Origin: Stappia sp.
GTDB taxonomy: Bacteria; Pseudomonadota; Alphaproteobacteria; Rhizobiales; Stappiaceae
Direction of reading: 5' to 3'
Length of the DNA stretch: 64,000 bases
NCBI RefSeq assembly: GCF_040110915.1
Contig: NZ_CP157793.1
Span: forward strand, 2,120,939 to 2,184,938
Below are positions 53,461 through 62,356 of this stretch, in pieces (the stretch's first letter is position 1; each line of letters begins with the position of its first letter). Position numbers and translations under genes: made by a program. Under the pieces are notes generated by a model. That model saw only the letters and a list, made by a program, of their open reading frames with translations. It searched no databases and was not told the origin of the DNA.

Positions 53461-55022
53461 GGCCGCACCTCGCCGCCCGCAGTCCCCGCCGCGCCGGGAT
53501 CTTGCGCCTCCGCCTCCCCCGCCGCGAGCGTCATCAGCCGTTCCTCCGAAAGCTCCCCACGCTCCAGCGGCGCGGAGATGCGGCCTTCGTGCATCACATA
53601 GACCCGGTCGCAGACGGCGAGGATTTCCGGCATCTCGGAGGAGATCATCAGCACCGCCATGCCTTTCGCGACGAGATCGCCGACCAGACGATGGATCTCG
53701 GCCTTCGCGCCGACATCGACGCCGCGGGTCGGCTCGTCGAGGATCAGGACCTTCGGGTTGCTCGCGATCCATTTCGCGATCACCGCTTTCTGCTGGTTGC
53801 CGCCCGACAGCGTGTCGATCAGCCGGGACGGATCGGCGGGCGAAATGCCGAAGCGCCCGGCCTGCGCGCGCGCGACCGCGGTCTCGGCGGCGGCGCTGAC
53901 CAGTCCCATCCGCGCCAGGCTGCGCAGCGTCGGCAGACTGACATTCCGCCCCACCGACGCGCCCGGCACGATCCCGTCCCGCTTGCGGTCCTCCGGCACA
54001 TAGACAAGGCCCGCGCGCATCGCGGCGAGCGGGCTGTTGCGCGGCACCTGCCGGCCGCAGACCCGGACGCTTCCCGCGACGCGATCCGCGAGCCCGAAGA
54101 CGGCGCGCGCCACCTCGGTGCGCCCGGCGCCGACAAGCCCCACGAAGCCGACGATTTCGCCCGCGCGCACATCGAAGGACACGTCGGTCACGCCGGCCCC
54201 GTCGTCGAGGTGGTCGACCTCCAGAACCGGCGCCCCGATCTCGGCGGGCTGCTTCGGGAAAAGATCGACCACGTCGCGGCCCACCATCATCTGGATCATG
54301 TCCGCGGGCCTGAGGCCCGCCACCGCGCGGCTTTCGACCAGCGCGCCATCGCGCAGGACGGTGACCTCGTCGGCGATCTCCATGACCTCGCGCAGACGGT
54401 GGCTGATGTAGAGGATCGCGAGCCCCCTGGCGCGCAGGGCGCGGATCGCCTTGAACAGCAGCTGCGCCTCGTGCTCCGAGAGGCTCGACGTCGGCTCGTC
54501 CAGCACGATGATGCGCGGCCGCGCGGCATAGGCCCGCGCGATCTCCACGAGCTGTTGCTGGCTGACGGTCAGATCTCCGGTGCGCGCGTCGGGATCGAAA
54601 CGCGCGCCCAGGATCGAGAGCGCGGCGCGGGTATTCTCCCGCATGGTCCGGCGATCCACGAAGGGACCCCGGCGGGGCATCCGCCCCAGATGCAGGTTTT
54701 CCGCGACACTCAGATCCGGCGCGAGGCTGAGTTCCTGATGCACCATGCGGATGCCGCACGCCTGCGCCTCGCCCTCGCTGGCCAGCGTGACGGTCTTGCC
54801 GTCGATGGCGATGGTGCCCTCGGTGGGTGGATACATGCCGCCGAGGATCTTCATCAGCGTCGACTTGCCCGCCCCGTTCTCGCCGACGATGGCGTGCACG
54901 GTGCCGAAGCGGACCCTGAGATCGACTCCCGACAGGGCACGCACGCCGGGAAACGTCTTCACGATGCCGCGCATCTCCAGCGCCAGCCCCAGATCTTCCC
55001 CGGACATGTCGGCCGCGCTCAT
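53457..55022 (-). CDS. Sugar ABC transporter ATP-binding protein (double ATPase, RbsA/MglA type)
   Basis: The 521-residue protein has two nucleotide-binding domains. The first has Walker A GENGAGKSTLMK, signature LTVSQQQLVEIARA and Walker B IIVLDEPTSSLS. The second has a degenerate P-loop, GLVGAGRTEVAR, with signature LSGGNQQKAVIAKW and LILDEPTRGVD. The weak first signature and altered second P-loop are normal for carbohydrate-uptake CUT2 ATPases. ATG 55022 overlaps the DUF4432 stop (ATGA). Confidence 0.95.
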   Translation of the reverse strand: MSAADMSGEDLGLALEMRGIVKTFPGVRALSGVDLRVRFGTVHAIVGENGAGKSTLMKILGGMYPPTEGTIAIDGKTVTLASEGEAQACGIRMVHQELSLAPDLSVAENLHLGRMPRRGPFVDRRTMRENTRAALSILGARFDPDARTGDLTVSQQQLVEIARAYAARPRIIVLDEPTSSLSEHEAQLLFKAIRALRARGLAILYISHRLREVMEIADEVTVLRDGALVESRAVAGLRPADMIQMMVGRDVVDLFPKQPAEIGAPVLEVDHLDDGAGVTDVSFDVRAGEIVGFVGLVGAGRTEVARAVFGLADRVAGSVRVCGRQVPRNSPLAAMRAGLVYVPEDRKRDGIVPGASVGRNVSLPTLRSLARMGLVSAAAETAVARAQAGRFGISPADPSRLIDTLSGGNQQKAVIAKWIASNPKVLILDEPTRGVDVGAKAEIHRLVGDLVAKGMAVLMISSEMPEILAVCDRVYVMHEGRISAPLERGELSEERLMTLAAGEAEAQDPGAAGTAGGEVRP

Positions 55023-56008
55023 GACAGCACCTCGACGCTGAGACGCAGCCGGTAGGTGACCGTTTCGCCCGGCGCCAGAACCGGCAACGCGCCCTCGGCG
55101 CGGGCCCGGGCGCGGCCCATGATGGCGTGGGTGTTGGCCGGCTCCAGCCCCATCACGTAGTGACGCCGGCGGAGCATCTTCCATTGAAACATCGCGGGCA
55201 TGGCCGTGCCGTCCCAGTCCAGCCGAACGGCGATCCCGCGCGCCGGATTGACGAGCCGCGCGGCGGCCTCGCCCGGCGCGCTGTGCACAAAGACCTGCTC
55301 GCCATAGGTTTCGCGGGGGCCATGCACCGCGTTCCAGGTCTCCAGCCCCCGCTCAGCCGCCGCGTCCCGGGCCGCCGGCCGCCCCCCCGGCCCCTCCACG
55401 TGACATCCCTCGTCGAGGAGCGGCCAGCCGAAATTGCAGTGCCAGAGCATCATGTGCCCCTCGGGGTCCACGGCCTCGTTGGTCACCCGGTCGGTCAACC
55501 GCAGCTCGCGGCCGCCGAGCGGGATCTCGATGCGCCGCACGAGCGTCAGGCCCTCGCCGAACAGGGCGGACTGACCGACGCGCCCGGCGATCACGATGCC
55601 CTCCGGGCCGACCCGGCTTTCCAGGAGTTCGCCCGCCTGAGCGGACACCGGCCCATGCAGTCCGTGCTCGCGGCCGCCATCGGAGGACGGCGGGCCGAAA
55701 CTGTCGAGGCCGCAGGTCGTCAGCAGTCCGCCGCCGAACCCGCGCAGCCATTGCATCCCCGGCCGGGCGGTCCGCGCCGCGTCCCAGCGATCCGGCGCGA
55801 CCCAGGCCAGCGGCAGGCCGTTGAACGACGCGTGTCCGATGTCGAAGCAGCGGTCGGGGAAGATGTCGAGCACAAGCCCGCCGCCGGAGACCGCCTGAAG
55901 GACCCGGTCGCCGCGCCCCGGCCCCTCGGCCCGCACGAACCTGTCGAGCCGGGCGATCTGGGCGGGATCCGCGACCCGCTCGCGCCAGTCTGGAGCGAGC
56001 CCCGTCAC
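55019..56008 (-). CDS. DUF4432 aldose-1-epimerase-like protein
   Basis: The 329-residue protein has a galactose-mutarotase-like beta-sandwich. Notable segments are LVLDIFPDRCFDIGHASFNGLPLAWVAP, GLLTTCGLDSFGPPSS, HGLHGPVSAQ and HMMLWHCNFGWPLLDEG. DUF4432 proteins occur with sugar ABC operons and are thought to act on the anomeric form of the imported sugar. GTG 56008 overlaps the preceding stop (GTGA), which together with the conserved N-terminus decides the start. It stands between catabolic and transport genes. Confidence 0.83.
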   Translation of the reverse strand: MTGLAPDWRERVADPAQIARLDRFVRAEGPGRGDRVLQAVSGGGLVLDIFPDRCFDIGHASFNGLPLAWVAPDRWDAARTARPGMQWLRGFGGGLLTTCGLDSFGPPSSDGGREHGLHGPVSAQAGELLESRVGPEGIVIAGRVGQSALFGEGLTLVRRIEIPLGGRELRLTDRVTNEAVDPEGHMMLWHCNFGWPLLDEGCHVEGPGGRPAARDAAAERGLETWNAVHGPRETYGEQVFVHSAPGEAAARLVNPARGIAVRLDWDGTAMPAMFQWKMLRRRHYVMGLEPANTHAIMGRARARAEGALPVLAPGETVTYRLRLSVEVLS

Positions 56009-57258
56009 AGCCGGCGAACCGGGTCGTCGGCGGCCAGCTCGGCGTTGCCCGGTCCGTAGTGGCGCAGGATCACCAGCGGTTCCGTGCCGCTTTCGTTGAC
56101 CACCTCGAGCGCGCCCGCGGCGCCGGCGGAGACGAACAGCTCGTCCTCGCTCAGCGCGCCGAAGCGGATCAGGGTCGCCGAGGCGACCGGCAGACCGCCG
56201 ACGCGGCCGCGTCCGCCGATGACGATCGCGCCATGCGGATCGTCCTCGCGCAGCGTGACCGCGCAGCCGGGCGCGACGCGCAGCTCCTTGGCGCTGAAGG
56301 CCGGGGACCGGTAGGCGACCCAATATTCGGCCCAGCCGGCCTCGTCCCCCGCCTCGATCGAGCGCGCGGTGCGCAGCTTCGGACTGAAACGCCGCGCCGC
56401 GAAATCGGGATCGACATTGTCGTCCCATTCCAGCAGCGACATCAGGAAATCGATGTCGCCGTGGTGGTCGCGGGGCACGTCCTTCCAGAGGAGATCCTCC
56501 GGCACCTCGCGATTGTTCGACCAGCTCTCCCACATGGAGAAGACGTCCGAGGCCACCTGCGGCTCATAGGTGCACACGGAAGGCGGCGCGTGCAGGATGC
56601 CGGCGGGGATATCCCAGCCCGTGCCGAGCTTCAGCCGATAGGCCACGGCAAGGTCCGTGATGCGATTGTCCCCGCCGCGCGCGAAGGCGAGAAGCGCGTC
56701 GCGCAGCTGATCCCGCGTCGTTCCGGGCCGCAGCCCGAGAAAGGCGATGGGCTGGTCGCCGAGGTGATTGTTGACCTCCGGCGGATAGTAATAGGCCTCC
56801 GGCTTGCCGCGCTTGCCGACCAGCGCGGCCTTCTCCTCGGTCTGGTGGAGGTGGAAGGGCAGCGGCTTCTGATTGTCGAAGAACTTGGAGTACATCGGCC
56901 AGCCCCGATGCGCGTCCCAGAACGTCTGACCCAGCAGATCGGCCTTGTGGTGAGCGACGAAGGCATCGAAGGGAAGCAGCGTGCCGTCCTCGCCGACGAC
57001 CAGCGACAGGCCCTCGTGCGCGGTGGTGCCGGGGCCGTTGTCGGCCCGCACGGCGGAGGCGAACCAGCGCTCGTTGATCCCGCCGCGCCCGGCGCCGAAG
57101 GCGTAGTGATCGTCGGGATGCAGGCGGATGCGCTGACCCGGCGTGCAGAAGAGCCGCGGCACCCAGGCCGGCGCGAGGCGGACGATCCCGCCGTCGCGCG
57201 CCAGGGCCGCGTCCATCTTCGCGACATCCTCCCGCACGTTGTCATAGATCTCGGTCAC
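56005..57258 (-). CDS. Type I phosphomannose isomerase-like cupin protein
   Basis: The 417-residue protein resembles class I mannose-6-phosphate isomerases. The metal-site segments are KPLPFHLHQTEEKAA (two histidines), GKPEAYYYP (glutamate) and WDIPAGILHAP (late histidine). Flanking sequence such as YDNVREDVAKMDAALARDG differs from ordinary ManA. GTG 57258 is five bases after AGGGAGGA. It lies between the aldolase-dehydrogenase fusion and the DUF4432 gene, where a rhamnose-type isomerase would be expected. It is therefore a candidate aldose-ketose isomerase for this sugar (inference). Confidence 0.75.
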   Translation of the reverse strand: MTEIYDNVREDVAKMDAALARDGGIVRLAPAWVPRLFCTPGQRIRLHPDDHYAFGAGRGGINERWFASAVRADNGPGTTAHEGLSLVVGEDGTLLPFDAFVAHHKADLLGQTFWDAHRGWPMYSKFFDNQKPLPFHLHQTEEKAALVGKRGKPEAYYYPPEVNNHLGDQPIAFLGLRPGTTRDQLRDALLAFARGGDNRITDLAVAYRLKLGTGWDIPAGILHAPPSVCTYEPQVASDVFSMWESWSNNREVPEDLLWKDVPRDHHGDIDFLMSLLEWDDNVDPDFAARRFSPKLRTARSIEAGDEAGWAEYWVAYRSPAFSAKELRVAPGCAVTLREDDPHGAIVIGGRGRVGGLPVASATLIRFGALSEDELFVSAGAAGALEVVNESGTEPLVILRHYGPGNAELAADDPVRRL

Positions 57259-57315
57259 GTCGTCCTCCCTTTCCTTCCCCCGGCGTGCAGGCGCGCCGCC
57301 CGGCGCCGGCACGCG

Positions 57316-59433
57316 TCAGCGCGTGAACGCCTCCCTGTTTCCCGCGTCGACGTTGAGGATGTTGCCCGTCGATTTCGACGAGGCATCCGAGACGAAGAAA
57401 TACGCCGCCTCCGCGATGTCCTCCGGCAGGACCTCGCGCTTGAGCAGGCTGCGCGCGCGGTAGTGCTCCGCGAGATCCTCCACGTCCTTGCCGTAGGCCG
57501 AGGCGCGTTCCTTCAGCCAGTCGCCCTGCCAGATGCGCGAGCCCTTGAGCACGGCATCGGGGTTCACGACGTTGACGCGAATGCCCAGCGCCGCCCCCTC
57601 CAGCGCCAGGCAGCGCGCGAGATGGATCTCCGCGGCCTTGGCGGTGCAATAGGCGGCGGCGTTGGCGCTTGCGGCCAGTCCGTTCTTGGAGGCGACGAAG
57701 ACGATGGCGCCGCCGATGCCCTGTTCGCTCATCAGCCGGAAAGCGGCACGGCTGACGAGAAAATACCCGGTGGCGAGGATCGACATGTTCCGGTTCCACA
57801 ACGCCAGCGTCGTTTCCCCGATGGGCGCGGAGGAGGCAATTCCGGCGTTCGACACCAGGATGTCGAGGCCGCCGAACTGCAGAACCGCCTGCTCCATGGC
57901 CTCCGCCACAGCGGCTTCGTCCGTCACGTCCATGCGCACCGGCTTGATGCGCTCCGCCGGATGGTCGGCGCTCAGGTCCTTGACGGCCTCGTCCAGCGTC
58001 TCGCCGGAAATGTCGGCGAGGACCACGCAGGCGCCCTCGTCAAGATAGCGCCGCGCGGTGGCGAGGCCGATGCCGCCGGCGCCGCCGGTGACCAGCGCGA
58101 CACGACCGGCGAGACTGCGGGGCCTCGGCATGCGCTGCAGCTTGGCCTCCTCGAGCGCCCAGTACTCGATGTCGAAGGCTTCCTGCTCGGGCAGGCCCCG
58201 GTATTCGCTCGCAAGCTCCGCGCCGCGCATGACGTTGATGGCATTGACGTAGAATTCCCCGGCGATGCGCGCCGTCGCCTTGTCGGCCGCGAAGGTCACC
58301 ATGCCGACACCGCGAATGAGGACCACCACCGGATTGGGATCGCGCATCGGCGGCGACCCGGCGCGGCGGCAGCGCCCGTAATAGGCGGCATAGCGCTCCC
58401 GGTAGTCGGCCACCCGCTGGGGCAGATCCGCAAGCGTCGCCTCCAGGTCGCCGTCATGGTCGATCACCAGGGGCGCGATCTTGGTGCGCAGGAAATGATC
58501 CGGGCAGGAGGTGCCGAGCGCGGCGAGGCGCGGCATCTTTTCCGAGGTGACGAATTCGAGCACGGCGGCACAATCGTCGAAATGCCCGATCATGCGCCGC
58601 CCCCCGGAGACGAGGCCGCGCAGCCGCGGCATGATCCGGGCCGCGACCGCCCGCCGCTCCGGCGCCGGAAGGGCCTCGGCGACCTGCCGTCCGAACGCCG
58701 CCCCCTCGCGCCGCGCGAACCACTCTATCGCGCGATTGATGGTGGCGAGCGTCACCTCGTAGCAGGACTTCGCGTCGTCCGCCCAGGTGAACAGGCCGTG
58801 GGATTCAAGCACGACCCCCCGGGCATCCGGGTTTTCCAGGCAGAACCGCTCCAGCATCAGGCCCAGTTCGAAGCCGGGCCTTTTCCAGGGCAACCAGCCG
58901 ATGCGATCCCCGAAGATCTCGCGCGTCAGCCTCTCGGAGTCGGCGCTGGCGGCGATCGCGATGATCGCGTCGGGATGCATGTGGTCGACATGGCGGGCCG
59001 GCACATAGGCATGAAGCGGCGTGTCGATGGAGGCCGCGCGCGGATTGAGGTTCCACGTCGCATGGGGCAGATGGCCGACCATCTCGTCCTCGTGATCGGG
59101 GCCGCGATAGAGAGCCTTCAGGGCGCGCAGCTTGTCCATGTAGAGCGTCGCGAACCCGTCGAGACCGATCGTCCCGACATCGCCGCCGGACCCCTTGACC
59201 CACAGAACCTCGACGTCCTCGCGGGTCAGCGGATCGGTCTCGATCACCTTGGCCGAGGTGTTGCCGCCGCCGAAATTGGTGATGCGCTTGTCCGCGCCGA
59301 GAAGGTTCGACCGATACCTCAGAAGCTCCGGCTCGCTCATGCCGCGCGCCTTCGCGTCCTCCCATCTCGACGACAGGATCCTCGACGACAGTGTCCTCGA
59401 CGGCGATGGTCCGCTCGGCCTGTGCTCTGTCAC
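57316..59433 (-). CDS. Bifunctional class II aldolase / short-chain dehydrogenase (RhaD-like)
   Basis: The 705-residue fusion has an N-terminal class II aldolase/adducin domain of about 430 residues (NLLGADKRITNFGGGNTSAKV, HVDHMHPDAIIAIA, VVLESHGLFTW). The C-terminal SDR has VALVTGGAGGIGLATARRY, NAGIASSAP and the catalytic YCTAKAAEIHLARCLALE. This architecture is known from rhamnulose-1-phosphate aldolase/lactaldehyde dehydrogenase in rhizobia. It would cleave a ketose-1-phosphate to DHAP and an aldehyde such as lactaldehyde and oxidise the latter. GTG 59433 follows GGAGGGAG. Divergent from the DeoR regulator. Confidence 0.9.
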   Translation of the reverse strand: MTEHRPSGPSPSRTLSSRILSSRWEDAKARGMSEPELLRYRSNLLGADKRITNFGGGNTSAKVIETDPLTREDVEVLWVKGSGGDVGTIGLDGFATLYMDKLRALKALYRGPDHEDEMVGHLPHATWNLNPRAASIDTPLHAYVPARHVDHMHPDAIIAIAASADSERLTREIFGDRIGWLPWKRPGFELGLMLERFCLENPDARGVVLESHGLFTWADDAKSCYEVTLATINRAIEWFARREGAAFGRQVAEALPAPERRAVAARIMPRLRGLVSGGRRMIGHFDDCAAVLEFVTSEKMPRLAALGTSCPDHFLRTKIAPLVIDHDGDLEATLADLPQRVADYRERYAAYYGRCRRAGSPPMRDPNPVVVLIRGVGMVTFAADKATARIAGEFYVNAINVMRGAELASEYRGLPEQEAFDIEYWALEEAKLQRMPRPRSLAGRVALVTGGAGGIGLATARRYLDEGACVVLADISGETLDEAVKDLSADHPAERIKPVRMDVTDEAAVAEAMEQAVLQFGGLDILVSNAGIASSAPIGETTLALWNRNMSILATGYFLVSRAAFRLMSEQGIGGAIVFVASKNGLAASANAAAYCTAKAAEIHLARCLALEGAALGIRVNVVNPDAVLKGSRIWQGDWLKERASAYGKDVEDLAEHYRARSLLKREVLPEDIAEAAYFFVSDASSKSTGNILNVDAGNREAFTR

Positions 59434-59519
59434 GTGCGCGCTCCCTCCTCGGTGGCACGCTTGTCAGCCCGGCCACTTCGCACGCAAGCGTAGGCGCCTC
59501 AATCGCGCAGTGTCAATCA

Positions 59520-59574
59520 CTTTCAAGCATTTTCTTTCACGTTCAAGCTCGTTAAAGATCGAATTTGTTCAAAC
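59520..59574. promoter_or_regulatory. Repeated TTCAARC motifs in the divergent regulatory region
   Basis: TTCAAGC at 59522 and 59542 and TTCAAAC at about 59568 lie in an AT-rich stretch between the aldolase gene and the DeoR gene (213-bp gap). They are candidate binding sites for the DeoR protein and overlap the likely promoters. Confidence 0.4.
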
Positions 59575-59646
59575 TTGCAGAATCCTGCCGCCTGTGACAG
59601 GCTCGCGTCGGATGTGGCAAGACGAAACACAAAACGGAACATCGGT

Positions 59647-60465
59647 GTGCACGAACGGGACCGACATCGCGTCATTCTCAGTGCCTTGCGCGACAACGCC
59701 GTCGCCACGGTATCGGAGATCTCGCAACTGACCGGCGCCAGCGAGGCGACGATCCGCAGGGATATCATCGCGCTCGACGCGGCCGGGCATCTCAGGCGGG
59801 TGCGCGGCGGGGCGGAGGCGATCACGCCCGTCAGCGTCACCGCGCTGGCCGGCCCCCGCTACGAAGCCAACGCGGAACTCAGACGGCCGGAAAAGACCGC
59901 CATCGCCCGCGCCGCCGCGGCCCTGTGCAAGGACGGCGAGCCCATCATCCTCAACGGCGGCACCACGACCTACGAGATGGTGCATTTCCTGGCGCCGAAG
60001 ACGCTGAAGATCCTGACCAACTCGCTGCCCATCGCGAACTATCTGATGCAGCATTCGCAGAACCAGCTGTTGATGCCGGGTGGCGCGATCTACCGGGAGC
60101 AGAACATCATCCTGTCCAGCTTCAAGGAGGATGCCACCGGCCATTTCTGGGCCAAGCGGATGTTCATGGGCTGCCACGGCATCGCGCCGGTCGGCATCAT
60201 GGAGATCGATCCGCTGCTGATCCGGGCCGAGGAGAAGCTGATGATGCGGGCGGACGAGCTCGTCATCCTGGCCGACAGCACGAAGCTGCGCAATCGCTCC
60301 AGCCTCGTCCTGTGCCCGCTGTCGCGGGTCCACACGCTCGTCACGGACGATGAAATCCCCGACGCGGACGCCGCCCGGATCGAAGCCGAGGGCGTGCAGC
60401 TGATCGTGACGTCCGCCAAGGCCGCCGCATCCGAGCGCCCCCTGTCGCCCGGCGTGCCGGGATGA
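59647..60465 (+). CDS. DeoR-family transcriptional regulator
   Basis: The 272-residue protein has the N-terminal DeoR HTH (HERDRHRVILSALRDNAVATVSEISQLTGASEATIRRDIIALDAAGHLRRVRGGA as landmarks near residues 2-60). The C-terminal sugar-phosphate-sensing domain has ILNGGTTTYEM, ADSTKLRNRSSLVL and TLVTDDEIPD. The start GTG 59647 places HERD at residue 2, as usual in the family. The frame is open further upstream without a good start. It is divergent from the sugar catabolic operon and coupled to the kinase gene by ATGA, so a phosphorylated sugar is the likely effector. Confidence 0.9.
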   Translation: MHERDRHRVILSALRDNAVATVSEISQLTGASEATIRRDIIALDAAGHLRRVRGGAEAITPVSVTALAGPRYEANAELRRPEKTAIARAAAALCKDGEPIILNGGTTTYEMVHFLAPKTLKILTNSLPIANYLMQHSQNQLLMPGGAIYREQNIILSSFKEDATGHFWAKRMFMGCHGIAPVGIMEIDPLLIRAEEKLMMRADELVILADSTKLRNRSSLVLCPLSRVHTLVTDDEIPDADAARIEAEGVQLIVTSAKAAASERPLSPGVPG

Positions 60466-61586
60466 GCGGCCGGGCGGCCAGGCCTTCGGGCATTGCCGTG
60501 ATCGACATCGGCAAGACCAATGCGAAGGTTCTGCTCGTCGCCCCCGACGGCACGGAAGTCGCCGAGCGGCGCTGTCCGAACACTGTCGTGCCGGGCCCGC
60601 CCTATCCGCATTTCGACGCAGCGCGACTGTGGGACTTCGTGGTCTCCGCCCTCGCCGGGTTCGCCCCGAAGGTCGGCGCGATCGTTCCGGTCACGCATGG
60701 GGCCTGCGCCGCGCTGGTGCGCGCGGACGGGGAGCTTGCAGGCCCCGTCCTCGATTACGAATTCGACGGCCCCGACGAGACCCGCGCGACGTACGCGCCG
60801 CCGCCCTTCGCGGAGACGGGCTCCCCGCCGCTTGCCGGAGGGCTCAATCTCGGCGCGCAACTGCATTGGATCGAACGGACGTGTCCGGACGTGCTCTGCG
60901 CAGCCGAAATGCTTCTGCCGTGGCCGCAATGGTGGGCCTGGCGACTGTCGGGGGTCGCGGCGAGCGAGGTGACCTCGCTCGGGTGCCATACCGATCTCTG
61001 GGATCCGCACCGGGCCGTGCCCTCGTCGCTTGCCCGCGCACGCGGATGGGACCGCCTTCTGCCCCCGATGCGGCGGGCGGGCGACATTCTGGGACCGCTG
61101 CGCGCAAGCGTGGCGGAGGAGACCGGCCTCCACCCGGCGACCCCGGTTCTGACCGGCCTCCATGACAGCAATGCCTCGCTCCTCCCCTATCTGTCCGCGC
61201 AACCCTGCGGCGTGCTGTCGACCGGCACATGGATCATCGCCTGCGCGCTCGGCGGCGCGCCGGTGAAGCTGGACCCGGCGGCCGACATGCTCCTCAATGT
61301 CGCGGTGAACGGAGCGCCGGTTCCGACAGCGCGCTTCATGGGGGGACGCCTGCGGGCCGAACGGGTCGAGGCCGGCGCACCGCGCGCCGATGTCGACCGC
61401 GAGATCGGGCATCTGGCCGGCCTGCGCCTCCAGGAGATCGGCGCCGACGGCCCCGTCTTCGTCGAGGGCCCCTTCTCCGCAAGCCCCGCCTTCATCGAAG
61501 GTGTCGCCGAGGCCACGGGCCGCCCGGCGATCCCCGGCGAGGGTGCCGGCACCTCCCGGGGCGCGGCACGCCTCGTCACGGGTTAG
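60462..61586 (+). CDS. FGGY-family carbohydrate kinase
   Basis: The 374-residue kinase begins with the phosphate-1 motif AVIDIGKTNAKVLLV and has THGACAALV, TGLHDSNASLLPYL and the later STGTWIIACALGG. FGGY kinases are usually 450-500 residues, so this is a short member: the C-terminal adenosine domain appears trimmed but is still recognisable (VFVEGPFSASPAFIEGVA). It most resembles rhamnulokinase/fuculokinase-type proteins. ATG 60462 overlaps the DeoR stop. It should phosphorylate the ketose before aldolase cleavage. Confidence 0.85.
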   Translation: MSGRAARPSGIAVIDIGKTNAKVLLVAPDGTEVAERRCPNTVVPGPPYPHFDAARLWDFVVSALAGFAPKVGAIVPVTHGACAALVRADGELAGPVLDYEFDGPDETRATYAPPPFAETGSPPLAGGLNLGAQLHWIERTCPDVLCAAEMLLPWPQWWAWRLSGVAASEVTSLGCHTDLWDPHRAVPSSLARARGWDRLLPPMRRAGDILGPLRASVAEETGLHPATPVLTGLHDSNASLLPYLSAQPCGVLSTGTWIIACALGGAPVKLDPAADMLLNVAVNGAPVPTARFMGGRLRAERVEAGAPRADVDREIGHLAGLRLQEIGADGPVFVEGPFSASPAFIEGVAEATGRPAIPGEGAGTSRGAARLVTG

Positions 61587-61724
61587 CGCCCCGCGCCCGC
61601 CGTGACCCGACGCCGCCCGCGACGACGGCATTTCGGCCCATGCGTCGCGAAAGGGTCGACCCCGGCGCCGGGCGCAGGCAACGTCCCATGGACACGTCAG
61701 GGGCCTTGTGGAACACTGAGCGCG

Positions 61725-61915
61725 ATGGTGTCCGCCTCGTTCGAGTCGGATGAAAAGGGAACACGGTGCGGGCCCCGACGAAAGGACGGTCCCAACTCCG
61801 CGACTGCCCCCGCAACTGTAGGCGGCGAGCGACTTCGAAACATGCCACTGGGCGGATCCGCCCGGGAAGGTTCGGAGAAGCAGCGACCCGCAAGTCAGGA
61901 AACCTGCCATCTCCG
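61725..61915 (+). ncRNA. Cobalamin riboswitch
   Basis: The stretch holds the conserved parts of the B12 aptamer in order. AAAAGGGAACACGGTG is at 61753-61768, CGACTGCCCCCGCAACTGT at 61801-61819, the GCCACTG box near 61844, and CGACCCGCAAGTCAGGAAAC followed by CTGCC near 61884-61908. It faces rightward into the small protein and BtuF-like genes, so cobalamin excess should lower their expression. The 138 bp before it (61587-61724) presumably hold its promoter; the 134 bp after it (61916-62049) should hold the expression platform, but no clear hairpin was assigned. Confidence 0.93.
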
Positions 61916-62049
61916 GTGCGCCGACCGCGCGCCGCAGCCACCTTGAACCCGGGCGGGGCGCCGCGGGCCGGAGAGACCGAGATGGACGACAGTCGCCTCG
62001 CGAGATCGCCGCTGCCCGATGCGCTTCTGCCCCTTGCGCGGAGGGCGCG

Positions 62050-62352
62050 ATGCTTCTGGAACGCACGATTTCGCAACTCGACATAGGCCCGGTCTCCCCC
62101 ACGCGGGCGGCCGAACTCGGCCAGCTCGGCTACATGCAGTGGCTGGGAGCGCTCGGGTCCATGGCCGACTACCGCGCGGAGGCCATGCGCGCCTATACGG
62201 CGGCGCACCCCTTCATCCGCACCTCGCCCGCCATCGCCGTCTTCTGCGATCTCCTCGTCGCCTCGACCCGGATGCCGATCGAACCGCTGCCGCTGGCGCT
62301 GCCCGCGCGCCAGCGACGCGGCGGCGCGCAGGCCCGGCGCGCGGCGATCTGA
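62050..62352 (+). CDS. Small protein of unknown function under B12 riboswitch control
   Basis: The 100-residue frame starts at ATG 62050, after GGAGGGCGCG, and ends 4 bp before the BtuF-like gene. It has a plausible soluble composition (LDIGPVSPTRAAELGQLGYMQWLGALG, then FIRTSPAIAVFCDLLV) with a basic, Pro/Arg-rich tail. No signal peptide or known motif is recognised. Its position behind the riboswitch suggests a role in cobalamin uptake or handling. A second frame over the same DNA (62019-62393) is less convincing. Confidence 0.65.
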   Translation: MLLERTISQLDIGPVSPTRAAELGQLGYMQWLGALGSMADYRAEAMRAYTAAHPFIRTSPAIAVFCDLLVASTRMPIEPLPLALPARQRRGGAQARRAAI

Positions 62353-62356
62353 CGGC

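Noticed and set aside
56059..59493. A 1,144-codon plus-strand frame
   Set aside because: Antisense to the PMI-like and aldolase-SDR genes; no recognisable domain.
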